DNA of 64,000 nt from Leptodactylus fallax (Eukaryota; Chordata; Amphibia; Anura; Leptodactylidae): contig CAMRHE010000168.1 of the NCBI GenBank assembly GCA_947044405.1, forward strand, positions 902,501 through 966,500, written 5' to 3'. A program made the translations under genes and the position numbers. Below the pieces are notes generated by a model. The model ran no database searches. It was not told where the DNA came from and worked only from the letters and a program-made list of their open reading frames with translations. Below are positions 45,683-56,461 of this stretch, in pieces; position 1 is the stretch's first letter; every line of letters begins with the position of its first letter.

Positions 45683-47466
45683 TTACCCAACCTTATAAAG
45701 TTCTCATCTGTTTGACAAAGTAAGCCACATAGGTTTTCAAGACACTTGTACATCAGCCTCACAGATTGAACACAGTGATCTAATGCACTAAACACAACTA
45801 TGTTTTAACCAATTCAGTAGAAAGCAGAATCCAACAAAACTGTGGTTAAATATGTTGTTCTCCAGAATGGAACAGCAGTGTATACATCTGTCCTATTATT
45901 TCAGCATTTTGTCATATCATAATTAAAATCCTCATCACTGTGTATAATCTGCTTCAAGCCTGTTAGCATTATCCTCGCAGGAGTGTAGTCTCAGCTGGAA
46001 CTCTACAGCTAGTTAAAACTCACCTCCAACCACATATTCAACATAATTCAGTCATAATAATAGGTTCTGCCTCTGACGCTGGAGAAACATTTATTTGGTT
46101 TATTTGCGTGAGCAGCGCAGAATCATTTTCATTTCCTGCCAATGTAATCAATGTTTTTCTGTTTGCTGATTAAAGTATACATTACCTGATAATGAAGGGG
46201 ATGCTGCGAAGCTGATGATGAATACGTGAGGACTACAGTCTACTTCTACAGATACGACACATAAAATTGCTGGGATTATCATAACAAGCCTGAGCATGAG
46301 ACAGTTTTCAGCTGCAATATATTTCATTGTTACATAATAGTCCGGCTTTTTCAGCTAAATTATTCATTTCCTGTATTAAAACCAAAGACCCATGATGGGT
46401 TTCTGATAGATGTCTGTGACATAGTCTTTACGTCGTCTCATTGTAAATGTCTCGAATACAACTTATTGGCCATATTTACATGAAGTGGTAAGAGGTGCAC
46501 TTGTTAATATTCCCATCACACAAAGTGAACAGGATTGCTAAATGCAGAAAATGTGGAATATTAAAAGGTTATCTGCTTCACATAAAATGATGACAGACTG
46601 CTAGGATATGTCATCACTTTCTGATCAGTTGAGCTCTATCTGCCATGATCCAAACTGATCCTAAAAATGAAGGGGCTGCAGCTCTGCTTTAGGGCAGATT
46701 GCATTTTCCATGCAAAGTAGTGCTGACAGCCACCAAATGAGCAGGAAACTGCCATATGGCCCTATTCCCAGCTGCTGAAGAGTGACACTGTGCAGGGAAA
46801 AGATGTCAGGATCAGTGAGAATACTGGCAGCCCAACTCCAGCTATTCAGAAAGTGGTTGGTATATCCTAGCAAAATTCTCGTTAGTTTCTTGTAGGAGTG
46901 CATTCACATACATATCTTGTCTGGCCTCTTTTTTTGCATGCAACATTTCTCTATTCAGAGCAGAAAGATGTCTGAAACCACAACTAATGCAACCAGACAT
47001 AATTAGCGATTTGCATGAAAATGGGGCTCCAAAGCTGAATAACTGAGGCATATTGGGAAACTGCAGAATCTTTTCTACAAGGTACTGAGATTAGGGTTAG
47101 AACCAATTTACTGCAGACAGACACCCTTCAAACCATAAGGATGAATCCATGTAAGGATACCAAACCATTACACTATTTCAGACAAGCTCTGTGCTGGACC
47201 GACTCCAATGCAAACGGGAATGTAGGCTTACTATACATCAAAATCATAGAGAGTTACTTTGAGCATGACATTTCTTAACTATTGATTTTCTCAGCTAAAG
47301 AGTGTTTATCGTGAGAAATAAAGAAATGGAATTATTTACCGTACTCTCTTGTAAAAAGCCCTTCTCTATGCTTTCAACATTAATCACATTTGTATCTTTC
47401 GATCAGGAGCTCACAAACACAAATTCGACCAAACCATGAAGTTTATCAAACTTTAGTTCGGATTAA
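45683..47466. other. Unrecognised sequence
   Basis: No gene is recognised. The antisense frames at 46661-47051 have no domain. The part around 46612-46680 resembles interspersed repeat sequence ('tgatcagttgagctc'). Confidence 0.4.
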
Positions 47467-47955
47467 AAGCAAACCTCCAGTTATAAACAACTTTTCATAA
47501 ATTAATATTGCATTTCAATATAAGCAACTTTGTAGTATATCTTATTAAAGGAGATCTGTTTCCTTCACCACTTTTTAAGCCTTTGACCTCCTCCTTATCT
47601 TCAATCTGACTGCTTGTTTACATTTTATTTGTCTCCTTATTCAGCCTCACACATAGAGCTCTACTGAGCAGGGAGGGGCTGAGCAGAATTCTCCTGCTAG
47701 CTAGTTGATTAATTTATTGCCTCCTTCTGTGCACTAGTAGCCTCTTCTCTACAACCTAGCAGTGTTAAAAGAGATCAGAATAGCAGAGCGTAATAGCAGA
47801 AATTATTTGAGTGTCTTTTCTATCCCCACTCCATAGATCAATATGTATAAAGTAACTCTGCCTGAAAAGTGGAGAAGAAAACATATTTCTTTAGTAAGAT
47901 ATATTACAAAGTTTCATACATTAACCTGCATGTGGTTTATAACTGGAGGTACGCT
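47467..47955. mobile_element. TTAA-flanked element with long inverted repeats
   Basis: TTAA at 47463-47466 and 47956-47959. The arms of about 110 bp match with few differences: AACCTCCAGTTATAAAC on the left against its inverse TACCTCCAGTTATAAAC on the right, continuing through AACTTTGTAGTATATCTTA and GAGAAGAAAACA-like blocks. 489 bp, non-coding. Kolobok-type by target and purine ends (inference). Confidence 0.75.
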
Positions 47956-47959
47956 TTAA

Positions 47960-48275
47960 GCAGTACTCTGTGAAAACGCAGGTGGAATACAGTTGGAGCA
48001 GCCAAGTGAGCATTAGGGCCCATGCACATGACCTCATTAGCTTCGTTTTATATGGAACCATATTCAGGCATCATACAGTTCCTCTTCTGTACCTTTTATG
48101 CTTTCAAGTTTATATAGGGTTTTTTTTCCCCCTTTTAATTTAATACAAATTGTACAAATTATTGCAAAATCCTATACATATATGCAATGTAAACTTTATT
48201 TTGACAATGAGAGGTAATTGGGTGATTGTGCTAACGTATTACACACTGTAGCATAGGTTAGTGTACGTTTGTTTG
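47960..48275. other. Spacer with a half MITE
   Basis: 'gggcccatgcacatgacc' at 48016 matches the MITE at 1534. The rest is unrecognised. Confidence 0.4.
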
Positions 48276-48767
48276 CAGGGCTGTGGAGTCGGAGTCGGAG
48301 TCGGTGCCTATTTTGGTGGAGTCGGAGTCGGTATAAAATGGACCGACTCCAACTCCCAAAATATATAATAAATTGGTACAGTTAGTAGTACAATGCAGTA
48401 TGTGCTGAATATATTTTCATAAGAATTTGGGAAAATGATGAAATGTTGAAAATGATGAAATTTCCTGTAAAGGTCTGTTCTATTCCTCATATAATGATGG
48501 GACTGAGTTCTGAGTGAACCTATAAGGTTTAGCACCATTATCTGGAGTAAGCAAAAGATACAAGTGTTGTGATTGTGAGGACTGAAAAGCTTGACTTTAT
48601 CTGTAATTGTGCTGGAGACCCACCCACAACCCGAGGACACAGAGTGACTGCAGGGCAGTGGAGTCGGAGTCGGAGTCGTGGAGTCGGAGTCTATTTTGGT
48701 GGAGTCGGAGTCAGGGGAAATTGAGGAGTCGGAGTCGGGGCTTTGGCGTACCAACTCCACAGCCCTG
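48276..48767. mobile_element. hAT-type element with perfect 8-bp duplication
   Basis: The ends CAGGGCTGTGGAGT are identical inverted copies, and TTTGTTTG lies directly on both sides (48268-48275 and 48768-48775). At 492 bp with no transposase it is a non-autonomous hAT. Much of the right part is a GGAGTC repeat, annotated separately. Confidence 0.93.
48656..48740 (+). repeat. GGAGTC tandem repeat in hAT end
   Basis: About ten GGAGTC units, some separated by short inserts ('gtggagtc', 'tattttggt'). A shorter array is in the left end (48285-48331). The repeat gives a spurious Glu-Ser peptide in one frame. Confidence 0.9.
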
Positions 48768-48775
48768 TTTGTTTG

Positions 48776-49639
48776 GCATTTTCTTAAATCTGCAGAAATG
48801 CTCTCATTTTACCCAGATATGCGATCACAATTCTGGAGCATCTTTTCTCATTATTCTAAGTTGTGTTACCCCTCCTAGAAATTGACATCTGGATGTAGCA
48901 CAGTCCAAACTAGCTCCCACTGTTCCTGACTAATAAGTGCAGTTGGTTTTGGTGCCCGATATGCTTAGGCTCGCTACTGTCACATGGGCAGTGTCAGACA
49001 GGAGCAGGAAAGAGAGAGACTCATAGCTCTAATCAGAAGTAGATCAGTGTCAGAGCTCAGAATCACACCCCTTGCCTGTTCATGCAGTAGGAAACGAAAA
49101 TGCAAAATTGAGATACAGATGTGGCGGCAAAGAGTTTTAAAAAAATAAAATGCAGTTTACACCAAAACAATACAAATTATTTACAATACAAGTTACAGAA
49201 AAAAGCCAACCGACGAACAAAGTAAACAAAACAATTACCGGGGATGGGCATTCCTGATTTATGTGGGTGTGTAACAGGCACATCGGCTGGGTTTACATGG
49301 AGCTTTTCTACTAAAGAACTGCATGCAGCTTTAAACGGCAGTTATGAGCAGCACATTTCTACTATCCTAGTAAACCAGAGGTTTTCAGTTTATAGTAATG
49401 GCCATTAGCACATGGTTAAAATGCATAGTAACATGCTAGGCATTACTGAAAATAAAAACAGAATGCAGTTCTCCAGTATAATAAAAAAAAAAAAAAAAAA
49501 AAACACACACATTTTGTAAAGCCAGCCTTAATGTGTGTGGCTTGTTTTAGGATAGATTTATGAGTAGAATTAAGCGTACAATTAGTAATTATTCTTCGTC
49601 AAGGGTGCTCTTAAGGCTAGTCAGGTTTGTATAGTTTGT
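48776..49639. other. Unrecognised sequence
   Basis: No gene is seen. A tract of about 19 A with following CACACA lies at 49485-49509. Confidence 0.45.
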
Positions 49640-51890
49640 AGTTATGCTCCAACTAACTATGCTCCAATTGGACACTGTCAGAACTATCTTTGCAAGGCTT
49701 GAACCCATTTCCTACCAGACTCCAATATGGAGTAGTAATTTCAATTTCTCTCTTCATCCTGTAGACAGTTCATCTTCATCTAGATAGTTCCACCCCACGT
49801 AGAATGGATATTACTGCCAGACACAGACACACCCTTCAGGCCCTAGTTTGACAATGTCAAATCACTGATACTTGGTGGGGATTCCATGACCCTTCCCAGG
49901 GTTACTGGTACTGCTCTGCAGCTTATAGATCCTATTCCAGAATAGATTTTATTTTAATAAATTCCCTTTCCTTGCCTTTATTATATTCTAGACACGTCCA
50001 CTGTGCCTGGTAAAATGAAGAAATAGATGAGATGGGGGAGATGGTGTTGCAGAATAATGCAATATGGAAACATGGATAGGATACTGGCTAATAAATTGAG
50101 AGCCAAACAACAAATGAATACTGTTTATGGTCTTCAAGGCACCGATTCTGTTGCAACTTCCTACCCTGACAAAATGATGTTTCATACATACTACCAGTCA
50201 CTTTATTCGATCCCTGCGGTCCCTCCTCTTGAAGTTATAGGTGGGTTTCTTAAATCTGTCCATATGCTTCATCTATCTTTGGCCTTGATGGAAACATTAT
50301 GTGCACCAATTACAGCAGAGGTTATAGAACACACAGTATCCAATTTGAGGCCGGGGCCCCAGGTAGCGTAGACGCCGTGTAAAAAAACGCTGTGTTTTAA
50401 AGTCACTGTGCAGTGGATGGGATTCTAGCGAATCCCATCCCCACACTGTGGTAAAAGACATGCAGCAGACACGCTGCGATTTCCAAAAACTGGAACTCGC
50501 AGACTGTCAATTATACCTACAGAAACGCCTACGGTTTCCCTATAGGTATAATTGAAGCAGAAAGTCATCAGAGGAAACCTTGCGAGCATTCTGTGAAAAA
50601 CTCTGTGGTAAAAACCGCAATGCGTTGCCGCCGCGCTTTTTCCTGCAGCGCTTTTTTAGCTGCAGGATGCTATGTGGAGCCTTAGCCTAAACTCTGAAAG
50701 ACACTCTGTCCTTATGAATTTTTGGCCATAAATTACAAAACTTTCTGTTCAGCCTTAATGCCATACATTCAAACCTATCTCTTGCAAGGTAACCAGATCC
50801 CCTTATTCTCAGTCATGTTCCATTCATATAGCTGGGTGGACCCACCAGGTATGCCCCCTCTCTCCTGCATTGTTTGCAGTGGTGATGGATTCAAAATCGT
50901 TTCCAATACAAATTACAATTGCACCAGCAATGTATCCCTATGCACCCTATGTTATCATTTTTTTGTAATCCTATGTTTCCACTGGAGTTGGAGAGGTCAG
51001 CCTTCAGGTGGCGGTAGAGTAGGGAAATCACATGGTTACAACATCTCCTGATACATAATCAGTTAATGAAGGTGGAAGAGTTGAGAGATTTACTTTTCCA
51101 GTTAATAATCAATATCTCTTTCACCAGATTTTCATTTCTGTAGCCCCTTATTACAAATCTAAGCAATACCCGCCCCACCTCTTTTGAACATTTTTGCTGT
51201 ACAGATCCATTTGGCCGTGGATTCATCTCCTCCTTATATTCACAAATACTTCCCCACAGGATGTGAAATTGAAACATACAGTACAATGAAAGGCGGACCA
51301 GGGAGGCTCTATGACTTTACCACATTGGCAGCGCTGCTGTGATATTCTGTCTAGAGGTAGCCACCAAGTCTCCATTACCGAAACATCCCTTAAACTCTAG
51401 TACAGGAGTTATCTGCTGCACCCACTTGTCTGACAGTCATTTTAGGGGATGTGAGGTCGTGGGAGGCATGAAGCAGTGCCTAGTGTTGATGTCCTTGTGG
51501 CACCAACTCCGATCCCTACTTTCTTCTGTTTTTAATAAAAAGTTCCACTATCCATCTTAGTGATGTTGTTGGGGGGATAAACCTCCAGGCTTTCTAAATA
51601 AATCTCACCATTTGATCTAATACGTCCTGCAAGGTGCAAAGATACATATCGCTACCAGATGCAGCTCTCCAACACTTTCCTTTGCGGTAGTTCAGAAAAG
51701 AATTAACCTATATATAATGAGGCCACAAGAACGGACACCTATGAAAGATTTATGGGTAATAGGGAACCATGTACCACAAGAGCCTCCCAGGCCCTGACTC
51801 AATCTCTTACATTGTCAACATGAGTTTGTATTAATACCTATATTCTATAGTGTACTACCTATCATTTCCTAATACTTTTTAATCCAAATA
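49640..51890 (+). mobile_element. L1-clade LINE, decayed and interrupted
   Basis: Pieces of an L1-type ORF2 read on the plus strand. 49650-49920 has VGYAPT-like and GGDSMTLPRV-like endonuclease traces. 50080-50340 gives ILANKLRAKQQMNTVYGLQ, MFHTYYQSLYSIPAVPPLEV and METLCAPITAEVIEHTVSNL, a pattern typical of L1 just before the RT palm (the AKQ, YYQSLY and API-EI blocks). A MITE is inserted at 50346-50690. After it, QVCPLSPALFAVVMDS (about 50847) resembles the L1 GxRQGCPLSP block. Many stops and shifts are present. Limits are approximate. Confidence 0.7.
50346..50690. repeat. MITE, GGCTAAGGCCCC family, copy f, inside L1
   Basis: It starts near GGGGCCCCAGGTAGCG and ends TATGTGGAGCCTTAGCC. The centre (50507-50555) is a near-perfect palindrome, TCAATTATACCTACAG facing CCTATAGGTATAATTGA. 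Its position between two L1 pieces makes it younger than the L1. Confidence 0.75.
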
Positions 51891-51990
51891 CATACTGTGT
51901 TTTGCATGTGTCCTGGTGACCTGCTAGAGGGTAAATTTCCAAATTGCCCCCCATGAGCCTTCCTATCCCCAGTTTTTGTAATATGCCTAT

Positions 51991-52359
51991 GAGGCTGGGG
52001 GCCTCACTTTGCGAAAACTCCAAGATTTGGCCACGGCAAAACCCGTGGTGTTTTACAGTACCTGCAAAGTGGATGGGATTCTGGCTAATCCCATCCACAC
52101 ACTGCAGAAAAATATCCGCAGTGGAAATGCTGCGATTTAAAAAAGCATTGTGTTTTTGTATATCGCAGCATGTCTATTATATCTATGGAAACTCTGCCAT
52201 TTTCAATTTAGGTATAATAGAAGCACAAAGCTCGCAGAGGAAAAACTCTGTGGACTTTCCGTGAAAAAACAATGTGGAAAAAAACGCAATGCATTTCAGC
52301 CACGGTCTTTTTTGAAACGTTTTTCGGCTGTGATTCGCCATGTGGGCCTTTAGCCTAAC
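51991..52359. repeat. MITE, GGCTAAGGCCCC family, copy g
   Basis: It starts GAGGCTGGGGGCCTCACTTT and ends ATGTGGGCCTTTAGCCTAA. It has 'ggatgggattctggctaatcccatcc', 'ctcgcagaggaaaaactctgtggac' and 'ggtataatagaagca' blocks. Confidence 0.75.
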
Positions 52360-52519
52360 ATAAAAATTATATTATACTTTACAACTGTGGGGAAACTATA
52401 TGCAAATTGTATTTGTTTACTATTCAGTATCAGCTTCAATATCATCACGCTGCCAAAAACTGCATTGAAAAAACCCCATCAAATTGTGGCAAGAACTTAA
52501 AGAGGTCGAATGTGGTTGT

Positions 52520-52730
52520 TTTAGCCAGAGGCCCCACATTGCAGAAACGCAGCTTTTTTCTTGCAGATTTTGTTGTGGTTTTTTGAGCCAAAGCCAGGAG
52601 TGGATTGAGTAGAAGGTAGAAGTATAAGAACTTCCTATAGATTTCCCATTCCTTTTGTAGTCATTGTTGGCTTTGACTCAAAAAACCGCAACAAAATCTG
52701 CATCAAAAAAAGCTGCGTTTCTTACCTTAA
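52520..52730. repeat. Foldback MITE with GGCCCCACATTGCAG end
   Basis: Arms of about 56 bp (52541-52596 and 52668-52724) are inverted copies: AGAAACGCAGCTTTTTT and TTTTGAGCCAAAGCCA facing their complements. The left terminus resembles the GGCTAAGGCCCC family but the interior is different, so it may be a chimera or sister family. Confidence 0.7.
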
Positions 52731-53819
52731 TGCAATTTTGACCATGCATTCAAAAACATCTCATGCAAATGTACCCTTATAGGAAGTTACCAAAGCAATG
52801 ACTATTACATGGTGCTCAACTTGCCTCTTTCAAATGTATTTGTAGTCTGCTTACAAGCCACTTTTCATCCCTAAGCACTGCTGGCAACTGGGGATATTCT
52901 ACCCCTTGTGAATTACATCTAGCACAGGGTCGTAGCAGATCCGGCAGTGTCACCTGCTAATATTGAAACCTGTAGCTTACATTATTTGGGCAATTGCGGC
53001 AAACAGAATAATAGCATCGGAAGGACTTATTGAATAGCTAAAACTCCAAAATAGGTTATGTACTAATGTAATGCCAAAGCAGTTGATCTGCTCGTTCACT
53101 TAGGTTCTCTATTTAACATATTCTATTACATAAAATAGTTGCAGTGCCTAAATTGTTACATTTTAGATATTAATTGAGCAGTGTCTGTAATAATGTGGGA
53201 GCAGATTTATTCCAGTAGCCTGTAAAATAATAGCCAGGCACCTGTCTGATAAAGGAGCCGGTTTACTGCACCTGTGGGTGTACCTTACAGCGGTGTATAG
53301 GCTAGATCATTACTCTGGAAATTTCCATTCCGTTATCACAATATTAAAAGGGGATTTTCCCAGTAACAACACTTATTCCCTATGCCTGGAAACTGGGGTG
53401 CCCTGTGTGAACGGTGCACATTTGTGACCACCACACCATTCACATTTATGGAATACTGCCCCCAGCTACAGAAGTGAATGAAGTGATGGTCATACATGTG
53501 CACTAACACTCCATGCACACAAGGTACTCAGGGAAGCAGTTTTTTGTGGTTTGTGATACTAGCCATCATGTGGATAGAGAAGTGTTGTTAGTGAGAGAAT
53601 CTCTGGGCAGGAGCTAAATGGTTAAGTCACATTACATTAGCAGAACCTGGGAGGTTAGGGCTCAGGAATAAAGCGCTCTCTGTAACAGCAGTCACTTGAC
53701 ATGAAATGATACTCATCGACATCTTAATAAAGAGAATTATGGCATTTCTTTCCTGGTATCAGACAGCCTGGCACATGGCACAAGCACCCATTCATAAAAC
53801 AGAAGACATGCCTGCACAG
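52731..53819. other. Unrecognised sequence
   Basis: No gene or clear repeat is recognised. Confidence 0.45.
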
Positions 53820-54300
53820 TCTTGGTTACCTTCAGTCTCAAGTTACGAGTCAGCTCCTGTTGCCGCAGTAAAGTTCACCATCTTATCAAGTTGCCATTCG
53901 TGCGATCTTGTCGCAGGTATATCGGTTGCTAATCCGCGATCAATGTTACACTAGAGTCCCATATAATCCACACTGGCTGTCTGCTATCCGCGGTGCCTGT
54001 CCGGTAAACTTTCCTCTGTCCTAAGTAGATGAACAAGCTCAGCAAGTAAGCGTAATGAAAAACCATGCCCTAGGCCACTACAACAAGCAGCAACTACTGC
54101 ACAATCTGAATAGTCAGCAGGCACAGGTGGAAGTCACAGGCCACCGCCAGCTCAGTGGGCACAACGACTAGCAGCGCTGTGTGTACTGTGTCTTCTCCCA
54201 GCCTCAGCTCTGCCACCGTCTACTGCCTGTGCCTAGAGCTCCACACAACAGCCAGTCCGTGTGAAGTGGCAGCAGCGACACCTACCGGACAAATGTGTAT
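53820..54300. promoter_or_regulatory. CpG-rich patch, possible promoter
   Basis: About 19 CpG in 480 bp by eye (for example GTGCGATCTTGTCGCAGG, ATCCGCGATC, TATCCGCGGTG), clearly denser than the surrounding DNA. This may be a small CpG island at a host promoter. On the minus strand an ATG with good context (AAGATGG, first base 53881) opens MVNFTAATGADS before a weak donor-like GTAACT, but this is slim. No downstream exon is recognised. Confidence 0.3.
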
Positions 54301-54809
54301 TGTATTATTATCACTAGCTGCAGGAAAATTCTGCATAAAACATAAACCAATACAATCTACTGGAATGGAGTCAGGAAAATATGATTTATCATTTAAGTAA
54401 GAGTCATTTCCAAATATTCTAAAATATCATCAACTAAGTCCTTGAGTGATCCTGAGAGTTCCAATACTATGGGAAGATTTATTATTATTTTCCGACAGTT
54501 TTCTGGTGTAAAAAAGTTACAAACCTCAGGTTTGCAACATTTATGCAACATTCCCTAAAAGGGAGACATGGTGAGGGTGTACTGGGCACTAGATTGATTA
54601 TCGTTTATACTAAAAAAAACTGATAAATGATGCCAGAAATCTAGGCCAGCTATGAGTTTGCATAGTTTGCAAAGCAGGTGCACTGAAGGCAGAGGCTGTG
54701 CCTCATTTAAGAGTAGACATGCCCTGATCATAAATGAAGCACACCATCGCTGGCACAGGGGATATAAAGACTGGTAAATCTTCATAAATCTCCCTTATTC
54801 AATTTTTAA
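54301..54809. other. Unrecognised sequence
   Basis: No gene is seen. 54600-54795 has phrases of the 'gactggtaaat' MITE style seen at 15547, without ends. Confidence 0.4.
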
Positions 54810-55122
54810 AGGGGTTATCTGGGGAGTTTAAATTCAATTACCCGATCCGGTGGTTGGTGATGATGGATACAAGGGTTCTGGCCTGTCATGTGTCCAGAAC
54901 CAGCACTCCACCCCCTCCTTCCTTCCTTCCTTGATTTCACAGGCAATTAATTGCTGCTATAGTAAAGCCAGACCCAATAGCACAGGTAATTAATTACCTG
55001 TGAGATCGAGGAAGAAGGCAAGAGCTGCTTCAGATCACATGACCCAGGGGTTGTGATGAGGCCCAAAAGCCCTAGGTCTGCCGGATCAGGATAACTGAAT
55101 TTAAACTCCCCAGACAACCCCT
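54810..55122. repeat. TTAA-flanked MITE, 36-bp inverted ends
   Basis: TTAA at 54806-54809 and 55123-55126. AGGGGTTATCTGGGGAG faces CTCCCCAGACAACCCCT, and the match continues through TTTAAATTCAATTA. The centre has the palindrome-like AGGTAATTAATTACCTG. 313 bp, non-coding. Confidence 0.8.
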
Positions 55123-55276
55123 TTAAACCTTCCATTCAGTTATTTAAATGTACCTTCACAGTTATTACAAGGACCAGCTTTCCTAGAATCCAAAATGACA
55201 AAACTGAAGGTTAAGTTTCTTATGTTTTTCTTGCAATTTGAAGCACAGGGAAAATTACACAAAGCTGTTTGTACTT
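55123..55276. other. Short spacer
   Basis: Nothing recognised. Confidence 0.4.
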
Positions 55277-55350
55277 TAATAATAATAATAAATCTGTATA
55301 TATAGCGCCAACATATTCCTCAGAACTTTACAAATTATAGGGTTCCAGTA
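55277..55350 (-). repeat. L2/SINE-type 3' tail fragment
   Basis: Read on the minus strand it is TTTGTAAAGTTCTGAGGAAT followed by GTTGGCGCTATATATACAG and ATT repeats, the same tail type as the LINE at 15190 and the SINE at 58960. Only the tail remains. Confidence 0.6.
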
Positions 55351-55703
55351 GATTTAATATCGTTTACACAGGTTTAGTTGCACAAATGTTTACCAAAATC
55401 AATGCGTGCAACAAACTGGCATAGATTCTAGCACAGTCACATGCCTCGCGAAAGACTCATCACATTTATGAAGAAATGTGCACCTATTCATAAATAAGTT
55501 CCCTGTTCCACTGGCGCTGCAGTTATGAAGACTGGCGTTCAATAAGCCAATCCTCATAAAAATGACCCCTTATTTATACGACAGTGAAAAAGAGACATGT
55601 GGCAGCCATTTTCAAAACAACAGTCCTTTGCCCTATTCACATGTCCATTTATTTGAAGGAACGTGTAAATGGCCCATCAAAAGATAGGGCATGTTTTACT
55701 TAA

Positions 55704-55752
55704 AGGGGTTGTCCAGGGATCTCAGTACTTGGGCAGGAGGCCCAGGAAGGTG

Positions 55753-55783
<31 letters not shown>

Positions 55784-55850
55784 TCCTACTCACCTGTCCC
55801 AGATGCTCTGTTATCAACCGCCTCTGTCCGGTCCAGCATGCGTTGGGGCT
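55704..55850. repeat. TTAA-type MITE, left half
   Basis: AGGGGTTGTCCAGGG follows TTAA (55700-55703). A tract of about 24 A at 55759-55782 follows and no right end was found. Same terminal family as 43126. Confidence 0.5.
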
Positions 55851-55859
55851 TGTAATATG

Positions 55860-56461
55860 GTTGTGTGAATGTAGCCTTAGTATGGGGACACACAGTAATC
55901 ACAGTGGGTTAGCGCCACAAACTACAATAGCAGCATAAAGGATGAGATTTAACACCATCTTATCCCCATACTGCGACTAAAACCCACAGTGCAAAGAGAC
56001 CTGCACTGGGGGTATTAAACCCACTGCATGTCAGTTATTGCTGCGGATTTCAACCTTTGTAATAAAAAAATTGAAAACTGCGGGAACCATCAGTGATAAC
56101 TATAGGTGAGCTGCAGAAAAAAGCACAAAACACCCCATTTCAGATGGAACACGCCGCTGAATTACCCTGAGAGAAATTTGGCTGCATGTTCATTCCATTT
56201 GGCCCCAGCCTAAGGTCAACTGCAGCATCCCAGTAGACACTGCATAAACTGTTTTTTATTTTCTGTTGTTCTGTGCCATTGGCTGTATATATTGTTTTGT
56301 TATTGTATGCTGTGTGTTTTCCCCAGTAATTGTATGGTATTTCCCCACTGTTTGGCTGCCCCCTGTGTTAGATGGCTTGGTACAACCCTGGCCAATCACA
56401 GGCCACTGGGCTGGGGGTGGAGAGTAAGATCTCGCTGTCTAACACATTGAGACCAAGTATA
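55860..56461. other. Degraded repeat sequence, no gene
   Basis: 55878-56215 has 'cttagtatggggacac' and 'ggccccagcctaagg' as loosely inverted ends of a probable old MITE. The rest is unrecognised. Bases 56460-56461 are the TA target of the next element. Confidence 0.4.

Noticed and set aside
46661..47051. Two overlapping minus-strand frames of 69-80 codons
   Set aside because: They overlap each other in different frames, have no recognisable domain or splice sites, and partly resemble interspersed repeat sequence.
48308..48885. Frames with Asp-Ser or Glu-Ser repeats
   Set aside because: They come from GGAGTC arrays inside a non-autonomous hAT element.
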